This document shows positions 9,006 to 19,500 of a stretch of 64,000 bases of DNA, one piece after another. Origin of the DNA: an uncultured Tenacibaculum sp. GTDB lineage: Bacteria > Bacteroidota > Bacteroidia > Flavobacteriales > Flavobacteriaceae. The stretch lies in contig CANNGJ010000001.1 of NCBI GenBank assembly GCA_947504185.1, positions 1 through 64,000 of the forward strand. The letters are read 5' to 3'. A model generated the notes under the pieces. It saw nothing but the letters and a program-made list of their open reading frames with translations, was not told the DNA's origin and searched no databases. Numbering within the stretch: the stretch's first letter is position 1; the number at the start of each line of letters is the position of its first letter. A program made the position numbers and the translations under genes.

Positions 9006-10375
9006 TGGATTTCTTTAAAAAATATAGTAATCAGCTAATCGTATTTTTTTGCTTATTATTCTATTTTTATTTTGCATATTTTCTAGAAAGAACCGAGTTT
9101 TCTAAACTACTTTTTTTGTGGTTTTCTCTGTTTACTCTAGCATACTTTTTATGGAAAAACAATGCCAGTGATTTTAAATTATTAGTTAGCGCTTCAGTTT
9201 TATTTCGATTAGTTTTTCTGTTTTCAATTCCTAATTTATCACAAGATTTTTATCGATTTATTTGGGATGGAAGAATGATTTTTGAAGGTTTCAATCCTTA
9301 TTTATCCTTACCTGAAACTTTTATTGAACAACTTAAATATCCAGTAAATCAAGCGGTAGATTTATATAATGGCATGGGTAAAATGAATGGAAGTCATTAC
9401 ACAAACTACCCTCCTATAAATCAATTGTGTTTTTTAATTGCTGCTTTATTTTCAAACAAGAGTATTTTAGGTTCAGTTATAGTAATGCGAATTCTTATCA
9501 TTTCAGCTGATATTGGAATTATATATTTCGGTAAAAAATTATTAGAAAATTTAAATCTATCAGTTCATAACATCTTTTTATATGCCTTAAATCCATTTAT
9601 AATCATTGAAATGACAGGTAATCTTCATTTTGAACCTGTTATGCTTTTCTTCTTAGTATGGAGTCTATATAAACTTCAACAAAAAAAATGGCTTTGGGCG
9701 GCAATTTTATTAGCTTGTTCTGTATCTGTTAAGTTGATTCCTCTATTATTCTTACCATTGTTTTTTCAATGGTTTATAAATAAAGAAGCTTCACTTTTTA
9801 ATGGTTTCAAAAAACTAATTGGTTTTTACATAATTATTTTCTCAACAATACTTTTCTTATTTCTTCCTTTTTATTCATCTGAATTAATTGCGAACTACTC
9901 TAATTCTGTTGGGTTATGGTTTAGAAATTTTGAGTTTAATGCTAGCTTTTATTATATCGCTAGAGAAATTGGTTATCTATTTAGAGGTTACAATGAAATA
10001 GCTATTATTGGTAAAATAGCTCCAATTTTAACCATCCTTTTTTTACTAGGCATTGCATTTTTCAGAAAAAATAAATCTATGAAAAAGCTTATAACAGCAA
10101 TGTTATTCGGACTATCTTTTTATTATTTTACAACAACAACAATGCACCCATGGTATATAACCACTTTACTAATCTTATCAATTTTTACTAAATACAGGTT
10201 TCCATTAATTTGGAGTATGGTTATTATTCTAAGTTACCAAGCATATGCAAATACTCCATGGAAAGAGAACTTATGGTTTGTAGGAATAGAATATACTATT
10301 GTTTATGGGTTTTTAATCTGGGAGTTATTCATAAAAAAACCCACTCAAAAATCTGAGTGGGAAAAATTGCTATGA
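9005..10375 (+). CDS. Polytopic GT-C-like mannosyltransferase (DUF2029/GT87-like)
   Basis: A 456-residue, highly hydrophobic protein with about 11-12 predicted membrane segments. The first extracytoplasmic loop contains DFYRFIWDGRMIFEGFNPY, an acidic/aromatic motif typical of GT-C glycosyltransferases that use polyprenyl-phosphate-linked sugars (GPI mannosyltransferase or DUF2029 type). The start overlaps the previous stop by one base. As the last gene of the operon it is a plausible user of the lipid-linked sugar made by the Dpm1-like enzyme, adding side residues or extending a glycan outside the membrane. The final 12 codons coincide with a hairpin that works as a leftward terminator for the converging gene. 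Substrate not determinable from sequence. Confidence 0.7.
   Translation: MDFFKKYSNQLIVFFCLLFYFYFAYFLERTEFSKLLFLWFSLFTLAYFLWKNNASDFKLLVSASVLFRLVFLFSIPNLSQDFYRFIWDGRMIFEGFNPYLSLPETFIEQLKYPVNQAVDLYNGMGKMNGSHYTNYPPINQLCFLIAALFSNKSILGSVIVMRILIISADIGIIYFGKKLLENLNLSVHNIFLYALNPFIIIEMTGNLHFEPVMLFFLVWSLYKLQQKKWLWAAILLACSVSVKLIPLLFLPLFFQWFINKEASLFNGFKKLIGFYIIIFSTILFLFLPFYSSELIANYSNSVGLWFRNFEFNASFYYIAREIGYLFRGYNEIAIIGKIAPILTILFLLGIAFFRKNKSMKKLITAMLFGLSFYYFTTTTMHPWYITTLLILSIFTKYRFPLIWSMVIILSYQAYANTPWKENLWFVGIEYTIVYGFLIWELFIKKPTQKSEWEKLL
10334..10361 (-). terminator. Leftward intrinsic terminator inside the 3' end of the converging gene
   Basis: Perfect 8-bp stem cccactca (10340-10347) / tgagtggg (10354-10361). 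Read on the minus strand it is followed by seven T residues, while on the plus strand no T-run follows. It therefore stops transcription coming from the leftward gene at 10490-11074, yet lies within the last codons of the rightward glycosyltransferase. Confidence 0.7.
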
Positions 10376-10384
10376 AAAAGAAAA

Positions 10385-10408
10385 AGAAGTGGTCTTTCAA
10401 CCACTTCT
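10385..10408 (-). terminator. Second leftward intrinsic terminator
   Basis: Perfect 9-bp stem agaagtggt / accacttct with a 6-base loop, followed on the minus strand by TTTTCTTTTT. It stands 82 bp after the leftward acetyltransferase stop and before the terminator at 10334-10361, so the two form a tandem. Confidence 0.75.
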
Positions 10409-10489
10409 CAAATATAAATAAGATTTTCTTATTTACAAATAATCTTTTAAAAAAAATTAAACTTTTATTAACTTATAAAAAACAATTAG

Positions 10490-11074
10490 TTAATATCTGA
10501 TTACTCTATTATCCTCTAGCAAATATTTTTGTTTACTTTCTACACAAATTGCTTCTCCATTTTTATCAAAATTTAACCGGTGACCATACTCGCTAACCCA
10601 TCCTATTTGTTTTGATGGATTACCAACAACCAATGCATAGGGCAAAATTTCTTTCGTAACTACAGCACCAGCTCCAACGAATGCATACTCTCCAATATTA
10701 TTACCACATACAATTGTTGCATTAGCGCCAATACTTGCTCCTTTTTTAACAATCGTTTTTAAATATTGATCTTGCCTTTTTATAGCACTCCTCGGATTAA
10801 TTACATTCGTAAAAACCATCGAAGGGCCCAAAAAAACATCATCTTCACAAATTACACCGGTATAAATAGAAACGTTATTTTGAACTTTTACGTTTCTTCC
10901 TAATTCTACTTTAGGAGATATCACTACATTCTGACCAATATTACAGTCATTACCTATTGTACTATTCGACATTATATGACTAAAGTGCCAAATCTTTGTA
11001 CCATTACCAATGATACAGTTTTCATCTATTACTGCAGTTTCATGTGCAAAAAAATCTTTTGATGTTTTATTCAT
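10490..11074 (-). CDS. Left-handed beta-helix N-acetyltransferase (WlbB/WbpD-like)
   Basis: A 194-residue hexapeptide-repeat acyltransferase. The [LIV]-G-x4 repeats run from about residue 20 to 155 (for example IGNGTKIWHFSHI, IGANATIVCGNNIG, VGAGAVVTKEI). The IWHFSHI stretch and FTNVINPRS segment are characteristic of UDP-2-acetamido-3-amino-2,3-dideoxyglucuronate N-acetyltransferases, which make diacetamido sugars for surface polysaccharides. I use the ATG at 11074; the open frame can be extended to a TTG at 11098, but that falls inside a terminator hairpin and adds hydrophobic residues foreign to the family. It stands alone here, away from other nucleotide-sugar genes, so its partners must be elsewhere. 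Confidence 0.75.
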   Translation of the reverse strand: MNKTSKDFFAHETAVIDENCIIGNGTKIWHFSHIMSNSTIGNDCNIGQNVVISPKVELGRNVKVQNNVSIYTGVICEDDVFLGPSMVFTNVINPRSAIKRQDQYLKTIVKKGASIGANATIVCGNNIGEYAFVGAGAVVTKEILPYALVVGNPSKQIGWVSEYGHRLNFDKNGEAICVESKQKYLLEDNRVIRY

Positions 11075-11087
11075 AATAAACAAAAAT

Positions 11088-11117
11088 AAAAAACTCAACC
11101 TAAATGGCTGAGTTTTT
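11088..11117. terminator. Bidirectional hairpin terminator between tonB and the acetyltransferase gene
   Basis: Stem of A-rich actca / tgagt extended by cc/gg with one mismatch, flanked by A-run and T-run on both sides. It follows the stop of the leftward tonB gene (11122) closely and precedes the ATG at 11074, so the two genes are probably separate transcription units. Confidence 0.65.
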
Positions 11118-11121
11118 AAAA

Positions 11122-11868
11122 CTATTCTACTTTAAAAGTAATTGGCAAAGTGTATTTTACCTTTACTGCTTTGTTATTTTGCTTACCGGGAGTAAACTTT
11201 GGTATCTTATTTACAACCTTATTTGTTTCTTTCTCTAATCTTTTATGAGGTGCTCTAATTTTCACATCAGATACATTTCCGTTCTTATCAATTATAAACT
11301 GAGTTAAAATTCTATACTTTCCTGAATTTAATCCAACATCTTGTGCTAATTCTGAATCAAAATAACGTTGTACATGTTGTTGAATTTTTCTTTCAAAACA
11401 TATTCTATTCTCCTCTTCAGATAATCCTTCACAACCTTTAAAAATAGGTGTATTTTGCACGTTGTTGATTGACATTGTAGTGTTATTCTCAACTACTACT
11501 GGTTCTTCTATCTTCTTTACTGGCTCATTAATAACTGTAATCTCATCTGTTGGTGTTTTAATTACAGTTTCAACAACATCATTATTCTTTATTATAGGTT
11601 GAACAACTGGTGTTATTATTGTTTTCTTTTTAGGTTGTTCTATCTTATTCTCAATTCTTTCAACCTTTTTAATAACAACTGGTTTAGTAAAAGTAAAAAC
11701 TGTTTCAATCATATCGTCATGTCGAGGTTCAAAAACTGCTACATCTTTTTTTGTCTCATGTTCTAAAGAAACAAAAACGATGAATAGTGTTAGTACTAAA
11801 CCTAACTGGGTAAAGATTGATGAAAATTTTTCTAATTGCTTTCTTGGATTCTTTTTTTGTGCTTTCAT
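11122..11868 (-). CDS. Energy transducer TonB (basic-linker paralogue)
   Basis: A 248-residue TonB-family protein. It has a short cytoplasmic N-terminus with basic residues, one transmembrane helix at about 19-37 (LGLVLTLFIVFVSL), a periplasmic linker of about 110 residues rich in K, V, P and I, and a TonB C-terminal domain (about 165-248) ending in YTLPITFKVE. It would carry proton-motive-force energy from ExbB/ExbD to outer-membrane receptors; exbB/exbD are not in the window. The upstream gene at 11974 is a clear paralogue with the same C-terminal block (HVQRYFDSELA, RAPHxRL, KIPKxxPG). A terminator lies between them, so regulation may differ. Confidence 0.85.
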   Translation of the reverse strand: MKAQKKNPRKQLEKFSSIFTQLGLVLTLFIVFVSLEHETKKDVAVFEPRHDDMIETVFTFTKPVVIKKVERIENKIEQPKKKTIITPVVQPIIKNNDVVETVIKTPTDEITVINEPVKKIEEPVVVENNTTMSINNVQNTPIFKGCEGLSEEENRICFERKIQQHVQRYFDSELAQDVGLNSGKYRILTQFIIDKNGNVSDVKIRAPHKRLEKETNKVVNKIPKFTPGKQNNKAVKVKYTLPITFKVE

Positions 11869-11920
11869 AGTAATTAATTTTTAAGTTAATACTATGCTAA
11901 AGACAAGAAACATGCCAATA

Positions 11921-11950
11921 AAAAAAGCAATCCAAATGGATTGCTTTTTT
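11921..11950 (-). terminator. Intrinsic terminator between the two tonB genes
   Basis: Perfect 13-bp stem aaaaaagcaatcc / ggattgctttttt with loop aaat, with A-run and T-run forming a bidirectional-looking structure. It follows the stop of the upstream tonB at 11974 and separates the two paralogues. Confidence 0.85.
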
Positions 11951-11973
11951 TTATGATATATGTGAAAATAAAA

Positions 11974-12696
11974 TTATTCTACATTAAAAGTAATAGGTAA
12001 AGTATACCCCACTCTTACTGCTCTACCTCTTTGTCTACCTGGCTTCATTTTAGGAATCTTTCTCGCTACTCTCATAGCTTCCTTTTTTAACCTTGGGTGA
12101 GGTGCTCTTGCATTTATATTTGTAATAGAACCATCTTTATCAATTTTAAATTGAACGTAGATTCTTTTCTTACCTGGAGCTAAACCTAATTCGTTTGCTA
12201 ATTCTGAATCGAAGTAACGTTGAACGTGCTTCGTTAGTTTTTTATTTAAACAGGCTTTCTTTTGAGCTTTTGTTCCTTTACATCCAGGAAAAACAGGAAC
12301 TTCTTCAATAATAGCAAAAGGTACATCCTCCACTACTTCTTCCTCTTCTTCTACTTCTTCAATCTCCTCAACTTCAACTGCCTCAGACTCATCAGTTTCT
12401 GTAGACTCGATAATAGTCTCTTCAACTTCCTTTTCATCTTCTACAACCTCAATTTTCTCTGGAGCTGGTGGTGGTGGTGTATTTGGTTTTGGTTTTGGTG
12501 GTTCAATTTGAAGTTCGATAGTTTCTTCTTCAATATCAGTAGCCATATTAGCAGCTCCTAAATCACCATACTCTTTATCATATGTTTTGTTTTCAATCGC
12601 AACATACGTTACAAATAACGCTAAAACCAAACCTAACTGCATAAACAGTTTACTATAATTCTCTAAGTTTGACTTTGGATTTTTCTTAATTTCCAT
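11974..12696 (-). CDS. Energy transducer TonB (acidic-linker paralogue)
   Basis: A 240-residue TonB-family protein: N-terminal helix at about 18-36, a proline stretch (PPKPKPNTPPPPAPEK, about 67-82), then an unusual block of about 50 residues made almost wholly of E, D, V, I and T, and a TonB C-terminal domain (about 160-240) ending YTLPITFNVE. It shares a FPGCKG-type motif before the C-terminal domain with its neighbour (PIFKGCEG there). The acidic linker contrasts with the K/P-rich linkers usual in TonB and with the basic one of the paralogue downstream. The likely partner is ExbB/ExbD plus a subset of outer-membrane receptors. It lies 64 bp downstream of the vanZ-like gene. Confidence 0.85.
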   Translation of the reverse strand: MEIKKNPKSNLENYSKLFMQLGLVLALFVTYVAIENKTYDKEYGDLGAANMATDIEEETIELQIEPPKPKPNTPPPPAPEKIEVVEDEKEVEETIIESTETDESEAVEVEEIEEVEEEEEVVEDVPFAIIEEVPVFPGCKGTKAQKKACLNKKLTKHVQRYFDSELANELGLAPGKKRIYVQFKIDKDGSITNINARAPHPRLKKEAMRVARKIPKMKPGRQRGRAVRVGYTLPITFNVE

Positions 12697-12760
12697 CCTA
12701 AATGTTTTTTAATAGTTCGCTAATTTAATTAATTTATTTCAACTTTTACAAGCTAATTCT

Positions 12761-13069
12761 TTAAATAGCTTCATTTTTCTTAAAAAAAGAAAGATAAAGT
12801 ATGTAAGCTATTAAAATACCCGTCGAATTTGCGACAACATCTAAAATTTCTCCTGATCGGTACGATGTTGTTGTAACTTGAAGAGCTTCAATAATTATGC
12901 CGTAAAGAAAGCAACATAAAATTATGATTTTTGCATTAATTTTTGACTTTCTTAAGGCTAACAACCATGTAAATGTTAAAACAAAATAAGCGAAGGCATG
13001 CTCTATTTTATCTAAACCGTTTATTTGAATTGGTTGTTTTCCAATCTTAATTAAAACTAAGAATAGCAA
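12761..13069 (-). CDS. VanZ-like family membrane protein, N-terminally short
   Basis: A 102-residue membrane protein with the VanZ-like pattern: DKIEHAFAYFVL (D, H and F around residues 20-31), then helices at about 25-40, 47-65 and 80-95, with GIIIEALQ and the SGEILDVVANSTGIL motif typical of the family. Function unknown despite the name. There is no ATG: the only usable start is TTG at 13069, and an in-frame TAA sits one codon above that (13073-13075). The first helix seen in most relatives is therefore short or missing. The start region overlaps the right arm of a strong hairpin that follows gcvH. It may be a truncated but functional gene, or one damaged at the 5' end. Confidence 0.6.
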   Translation of the reverse strand: MLFLVLIKIGKQPIQINGLDKIEHAFAYFVLTFTWLLALRKSKINAKIIILCCFLYGIIIEALQVTTTSYRSGEILDVVANSTGILIAYILYLSFFKKNEAI

Positions 13070-13095
13070 TACTTATCGTTAAAAGTATTGCTATT
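13062..13095 (-). terminator. Strong hairpin after gcvH, overlapping the vanZ-like start
   Basis: Perfect 12-bp inverted repeat aatagcaatact (13062-13073) / agtattgctatt (13084-13095) with a 10-base loop, 10 bp after the gcvH stop. The minus-strand sequence after it is CTTAGTTTTAATT, a weak T-tract. It could be the gcvH terminator or an attenuating or start-masking structure for the vanZ-like gene. Confidence 0.6.
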
Positions 13096-13104
13096 ATGTT
13101 TAAA

Positions 13105-13485
13105 TTATCCTTTAATAAGTTCTTGATACGCTTCAGCACTTAATAAATCTGCTATTTGTGAATCGTCTGACAGTTTAACTTTAATCATCCATCCTGCTTC
13201 ATAAGGATCAGTATTTACTAATTCAGGCTCATCTTCTAGAGCTTCATTAAATTCAATTACTTCTCCTGATAAAGGCATAAAAAGATCTGAAACTGTTTTT
13301 ACAGCCTCTACCGAACCGAATACATCTTCGATTGCTAAATTTTCGTCTAATGTATCTACATCAACATAAACGATATCACCTAATTCTCCTTGTGCAAAAT
13401 CTGTAATACCAATTGTTGCTACACCGTCTTCAATTTTTACCCATTCGTGGTCTTTAGTGTACTTTAATTCTGATGGAATGTTCAT
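13105..13485 (-). CDS. gcvH: Glycine cleavage system H protein
   Basis: A 126-residue lipoyl-carrier protein of normal length. The opening [14 protein letters not shown], the lipoylated lysine K63 within [10 protein letters not shown], and the [14 protein letters not shown] segment are diagnostic of GcvH. It shuttles the aminomethyl group from GcvP to GcvT and is lipoylated by the lipoate machinery; the other gcv genes are not in this window. It is 26 bp downstream of sprA and 35 bp upstream of the vanZ-like gene, an order (ruvA-sprA-gcvH-vanZ) that I recall as common in Flavobacteriia. Confidence 0.95.
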   Translation of the reverse strand: MNIPSELKYTKDHEWVKIEDGVATIGITDFAQGELGDIVYVDVDTLDENLAIEDVFGSVEAVKTVSDLFMPLSGEVIEFNEALEDEPELVNTDPYEAGWMIKVKLSDDSQIADLLSAEAYQELIKG

Positions 13486-13511
13486 TGTATTGTTGTTTTA
13501 TATTCTTTGTT

Positions 13512-16500
13512 TTAGTTTCCTAAGTTATATATTAAGTTAATTCCTGCGTTAATTGATTGTCTTGGAAAAGTAGTTGAAACAGCGTATTGAAATGTTTGAT
13601 GATTGTAATAAAATGATGCTGTTAAGTTACTGCTCAAATTATAATCTGCAATAAATTTTAAACCGAATAATTTCTCTCCTCCTGTTATCTGACTATTTTC
13701 TGTATCAACACTTCGTATTAAAGTTAAATTATCTCTTAACGAGATGTCTGCTCTTAAATTAATATCTCCTTTTAATGTTTCTTTCTTTCCAGTAAAATGC
13801 GTTACAAATTTAACATCTCTAATCTTATATCCAAACCCTACAACGTATTCTGTTCCTTTAATATCTGTTAAAGTATTGTTGTTAAAATTTAATGTTAAAC
13901 TTCTATCTCTTCTTATCTCTCCTTTGAAAGAAAAAGAATTTTTCATTCTGAAATCAACTTTCATTAATGGTGAAAATTCATCTATTAATGTTGCCGACGA
14001 AATTAAGTTTTCTGGCTGATAATTACCAGAAGTATTTGTATTTGTTAAGTTATCTGAATCATATTGTAAGTTATTGGTGTAATTACCAATTGTATATGAT
14101 GATTTATAACCGTGTGATAATGTAAATGAAGAGAAGTTCTTTTTAAACCATTTATACTTCATCAATCCATTAAAACGTAATGTCCAATTCGGAATTGGAA
14201 TGTTTTTAAAGATTCCTGTACTTACTGAATTTGGACTATTACCAGAATATGCAGCAATAAATGCTGGTAACATTACTTGTTGTCCACTTTCTTTAAAACC
14301 AGCTACTGGTTGACTTGTGGTAGCTAATCTATTAGCAATTGTACTTCTATAATCTAAGAAATTTTGATATAAAGTCTCATTATCAGTAAAAATAGTTCCT
14401 AACATAAAATGACTAATACTATAATTACCTGTTTCGAATGGTTTTATATTAGGGTCTTGATGAAAGCCTCCATTTCCATCAGAAATTACATCTAACTGTT
14501 GATTTAAGTTACTTGTTTGAATTCTATTTCCTCTTAAGTCTATCGTTAAATTTTTAAAAGGTTTTACCGAAATATTATAATCTAATTTCTTATAATTTGT
14601 TTTACCATAATTCTTGCTATAATATGGTTGGTTTTCATCATCTTGACTTGTTCTTGTAACTAACCATCCGTTTTCGATAGCTGTATTTAAAATATCTGTT
14701 TGACTTCCAAATACAAAACCGAAAGTTGGTGCCGAACTTCCACTATAACTATCTCTACCTAAGAAACCTACTGAAGGTTTATATCCTTGTAATAAAGTTC
14801 CGTTGTTTTGAGAATAACTAATTTTTGCTCTTTTTACTGATGTTAATACATCATAAAAACCTTTCATCACTTTTTGTCCAAAAGAAGCACTCTTTTTCAA
14901 TTTTGCTTTTTGGGTTCCTTTTTTAGCGCCAAGAGCTACTGTACCTTTTTTAACAGATTTTTTTCTTGTTCCTTTTAACAACAGCTTATCTAATCCTAAT
15001 ACTTTATAAAAACGACCAAAATCAATATTTGTGTTTAAGTTATGAGTATTTGCATTCTGAATCATATTACCTACAACATCCGTATAACTAACCTCGTTTC
15101 CATTAGGTAATGTTAAACTACTTTGAGCACTCGATTTCCAATCAAAATCTGCTGTATAACCATAATCAGCTGAAATAAAACTTAAGAAAGGAAATTTATT
15201 TAAAGGTAATTTGTAGGTCGCATTTAATTTTTGATGATAATTATCTGGTCTACCTACTGTAAAAAACTTATCGTAAATCTCTAATTCTTCTTGACCAAAA
15301 CTATCATAAATATGATTGTTGGTTGCGTTGAAATTTAACTGTAACGACTTTGTTAAATCGAAACCAATAGTATAATCCCAGTTGAATAAAAATCTCCTTT
15401 GAATTAATTCTGGCTGTGCTACAGGTAAATCAATAAGATTTCTTGATTGTTGCGAATTAAAGTTTCTATTGATTCTTGAATTGATCGCAATTGTTTTTGG
15501 AACTGGATTAATATTTAAATCTTTTATAAACTTTAAATATTTACTACTTAATTTTTTTGAGTTCTTAAAAGGTTCAATAACAAATGGCTTAAAATTAAAG
15601 TTATAACTAGCACCAGCTGTTACATTTTTATTTACATACTTCTGTATATTGTAATCTTTATGAAATTCCTCATTATGCGCATAAGAAACTGAGAAATTCT
15701 CTACATCGTAAAACTTTGGCTTCTTCTTACTTTCAGGGTTTCTATTTTTCTTAACATTAATAAAACTAATACTCTTTCTACGTGTATAATCTTGCGCATT
15801 TTTACTATTCGGATTCTTATCTAAAGCATCCTCCAATTCAACATCTTGAAATTGTGGGTCATACTTCGGATCTCTAAATTCTTCGCCGTAACTATAACTC
15901 ATAGGCACTTGGATGTTCCATTTTTTAGGCATCATTTTACCTAACTGAACATTTGTAGCAACACTATACTGTTTTATTTCTTCTATACTACGTTGTTGCA
16001 CTCGATCTTCTACATTACCAAAACCAATGGTTGACATTCTACCTGCTAAAGAAACATCCATTACATCAGCAAGATTCGCATCCGCGTTTAATACTGCAGC
16101 CCATCCTCCTTTATTATCAAAACCTACAGCACGTAACTCATTAAACCAAACCTCAATAGATTTATTAGTTGTTGAAGTATTTTTTAACCCTAACATAACT
16201 GTATTCACTTGAGCTAAGGTCGGATTACCTCTAACAGAAATTTTCAACCCATTAGAACTTACTGCTGAAAACACATCTGTAATACTTGTTCCTGCACCTG
16301 TTGGTCTTTCTATTTTTAAGTTTGCTAACTCTTGTAGTGGCACTTCTAAATCGTTTGCCTCTGGCCAAACTTGATCAGCTACTGGCGTTTCATTTAATTC
16401 TTGTTTACTATAAACAAGAGGCTTTTCGATTTCGTAATAATTATCATTTAAATCGGTTCCTAAACGAATAACCGCAACAGCATTTGATTCCTCACCTTGA

Positions 16501-19500
16501 GCTGCTTGTCTATCAGGATCTTCAGCGTGTAAAAACATACGTAGCTTTTTATACCTACGCATATCAATACTAATATTTTTATAAATCGTTCTTACATCAT
16601 CAGCTGGCAAGTCAGTTACCTTTAGAGTAACCGATTGTTCATTTTGACGTTGAATTCTATTTGTTCCTTGTAATTGTTCTCTTAAAATTCCTGGAGGAAG
16701 CGCATATCGCTCTTGATTTTGCTCAATACTTACTACTCCTACTTCAAATTTATTTAACTCTGCAGTATCTAAATTTACTGGAGTTGTTGTACTTGGCAAC
16801 ACTTTAGTATAACGTCTCCAATCACCACGAACTAATTCTAATTCTCCAAAACGTAATACAACTGGCATTTTAAACTGCGTAAGAAACATTCTTATAAAAC
16901 GAATACTATTAAAATCAGTAATACCATTAATTCTTTGTGAATCTGTTATGTTTCTAACAGGTATTCTAAACTGATACCAAGTCGTATTTCTTGTTGCTCC
17001 GTTTGATAATGTTATTGGAGTACTTTTTACATCAATAATATGGTTTTGACCTACCTGTAAATCAGACTTATTAAATGAAACCTCGTATTCAAAATAACTA
17101 TTTACAGGGTTCATTGTTTGATCTTTATTAATGTCCTCTACATCTGGATATGCTGTTGAAGAAGTTGGAAAAGATTCATTTGATTGACTTGCTGTAGGTG
17201 AATTACCTTGTGTACCATTAAAATCTTTATATCGAGATAACACTGATGGATTAGAGTTTTCAATTGCTCCTCCTCTAAAATATTGAAAGTTATCTCCTGC
17301 AGGATCCTCTAACGAAGCAAATGCTGGATATTTTGCTCTTTCTTCTTCATCTGTCAATCCATCTAACCCAATATCTTGATTTGTTCTTGCTTCATTACTT
17401 GCATCAAAAGCATACAATATTGATGGATTTATTGGAATATTACCCCAATCTGTTGAATTAACATTTGTTCCCGCTATTTTGTTTCCATCAGCTGGCAGTC
17501 CATTTTCGTATTGTTTTCTACCATCTTTTAATATATCTTCAGAAACATTACCTAAATTGATAAATAACTTACCTACTTGATTTGTTGGGTCTTGTGGATT
17601 TAATCCTACTGGCAAACCTTCTGCTTCTGTAATTGAATAATCTTCATAAGGATCCATTACCCAAAATTGAATGTATTCTACATTGGCTTGTTCAAAATTA
17701 TTGGTTGTTAACGGGCGCATAATACCTCCCCAACGCTCTTCAGCTGTTACTGCACTTGCATTCTGATTATAATTATATGGTCCTCTTTCTGATGGATAAT
17801 AAGCTAAATCTAGCGTACGAACCAAGTTTTGTTGTGTAATATCTAAATCAGTATTCGGAAATAACTCATTGTAACGAATTTGACGAACCTCATTTCTTGA
17901 TAATTCATTCTCATCAATATTACTTGGTCTATTTCCTGTACCATAAAAAAGTTGATCTACATTATACCAAGCTATTTTTCCTCTCTTGTAATTGTATGAT
18001 AAATCAAAAGTTCCTCCATCAAATCCTTGCGATTCTGGTGTACTTGCCAAAAACCATTGTTGTGGCGAACTTAAGTTTATTGGTATTTGTGATGCTTCAA
18101 AGTCATCTAAATACGAAGTAGCTGTACCGTCTACATTAATTCCACTCGGTGATCCTGGTAACAAATATGCAAAATCTGCCCTAACCGAAACGTTTGACGG
18201 TGCATCTGTTTCTACAAAAGGCAACTTATTTGCTAGCTTTGTTAAATATGGTACTTCAGCAGAATAATCTACATTTAAACCTAGCATTACATTATCAATC
18301 GGTTCACCTCCAAAATTTACTTTTGGTGTAATTGGCTTTTCACTTACATTTAAAAAAGTACCCCCTAAAATAAATTTTTCTGAAAAACGGTGCTCTATAT
18401 CAACACCAATAAATGTTTTTCTTTGCTGATTAAAAAATGTATTATTTTCTACTGTTGCATTAATTGGAATCCCTGATGCTTCCAATCCTGGATCTAAAAC
18501 TTGTACACGTCCTAATTGATAATCTACCACATAATCAATACCTTCTACTAACTGTCTACCACCAGCGGTTACACGAACAGACCCTCTAGGTACATTAAAT
18601 GCCCCTAAAGAAATACCTCTACTTGTTTCAGATTTAAAATATCCTTTTAAAAAGAATTTATCTAAATTCTGATATTCGTTTTTTGCTTGAATTTTAGTCG
18701 TTAAATATAGTTCTTCAAAAAGATATTTGTCTTGATCTGTAACATCAGTTAATTGAATTTTAAGATCTGCCCCAAAAGGTTCTGGCTCTGGAAACAACAC
18801 GTATCCTCTTTGAGAATTTACGGTAATACCGTCTACATAATCGAAAAAACCATCTCCGTTAGGTATTGCATATTCACTTTGGTCTAATCTATCTAAACTA
18901 ACTAATCTTAACAATGGTATATTACTAACATCATCTTCTTCATCAGGAGTGTCCTTACCTGTCTTAGCATCTTGTAATGTATTCTGTAAAGTACCTGTTT
19001 CGTCGTCACGGTATAACAATTCAAAACGAAAACCTTCACGCTGTAATGGAAAAGCTCCCAATGCATATACGTTTTTCATCATTAATCGCCAAGTTGGAAA
19101 AGGCTCTCCAAGACTTGTTGGTGTAGAAGTATTTGGTCGTACAGTATTTAAAATTTCACTACGTAATAATTTTACTACAATATTTGCTGGTGCTACAACA
19201 CCATCGTTCGAAAATTCACCTACCTTAAATACTGTTTCACTATTTGAGGCTCCAACTGCAGTATATTCATAAGCAACAGCTAAAACTTCTCCGTCGTTTA
19301 ATCTTCTATTTAAAGAAACAAATCCTAACTGCGGATGCAATGTGAATTCATTAGGTTGTAATTTACGAGCATTTTGCAAATATGAATAATTAAATCCTTG
19401 TTGAGGAGGAACTTCTGCTCCAATAGCAGTATCAACAGTAGCGACATCTCTAATACCTCCTGATGTTGTATTTAATAAAGTATTTAAATTATTAACTCCG

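Noticed and set aside
10416..10434. aaataaga-ttt-tcttattt hairpin downstream of the acetyltransferase
   Set aside because: Entirely A+T stem, weak, and two good terminators lie just beyond it.
11075..11098. Extension of the acetyltransferase to the TTG at 11098
   Set aside because: It would start inside a terminator stem and add SFLFLFI-type residues not found in this family; the ATG at 11074 fits better.
12262..12561. Plus-strand frame of 99 residues rich in F, W and N
   Set aside because: It is the mirror of the acidic/proline linker of the leftward TonB gene; poly-W/F runs come from the reverse complement of CCA/GAA codons. No start context or homology-like pattern.
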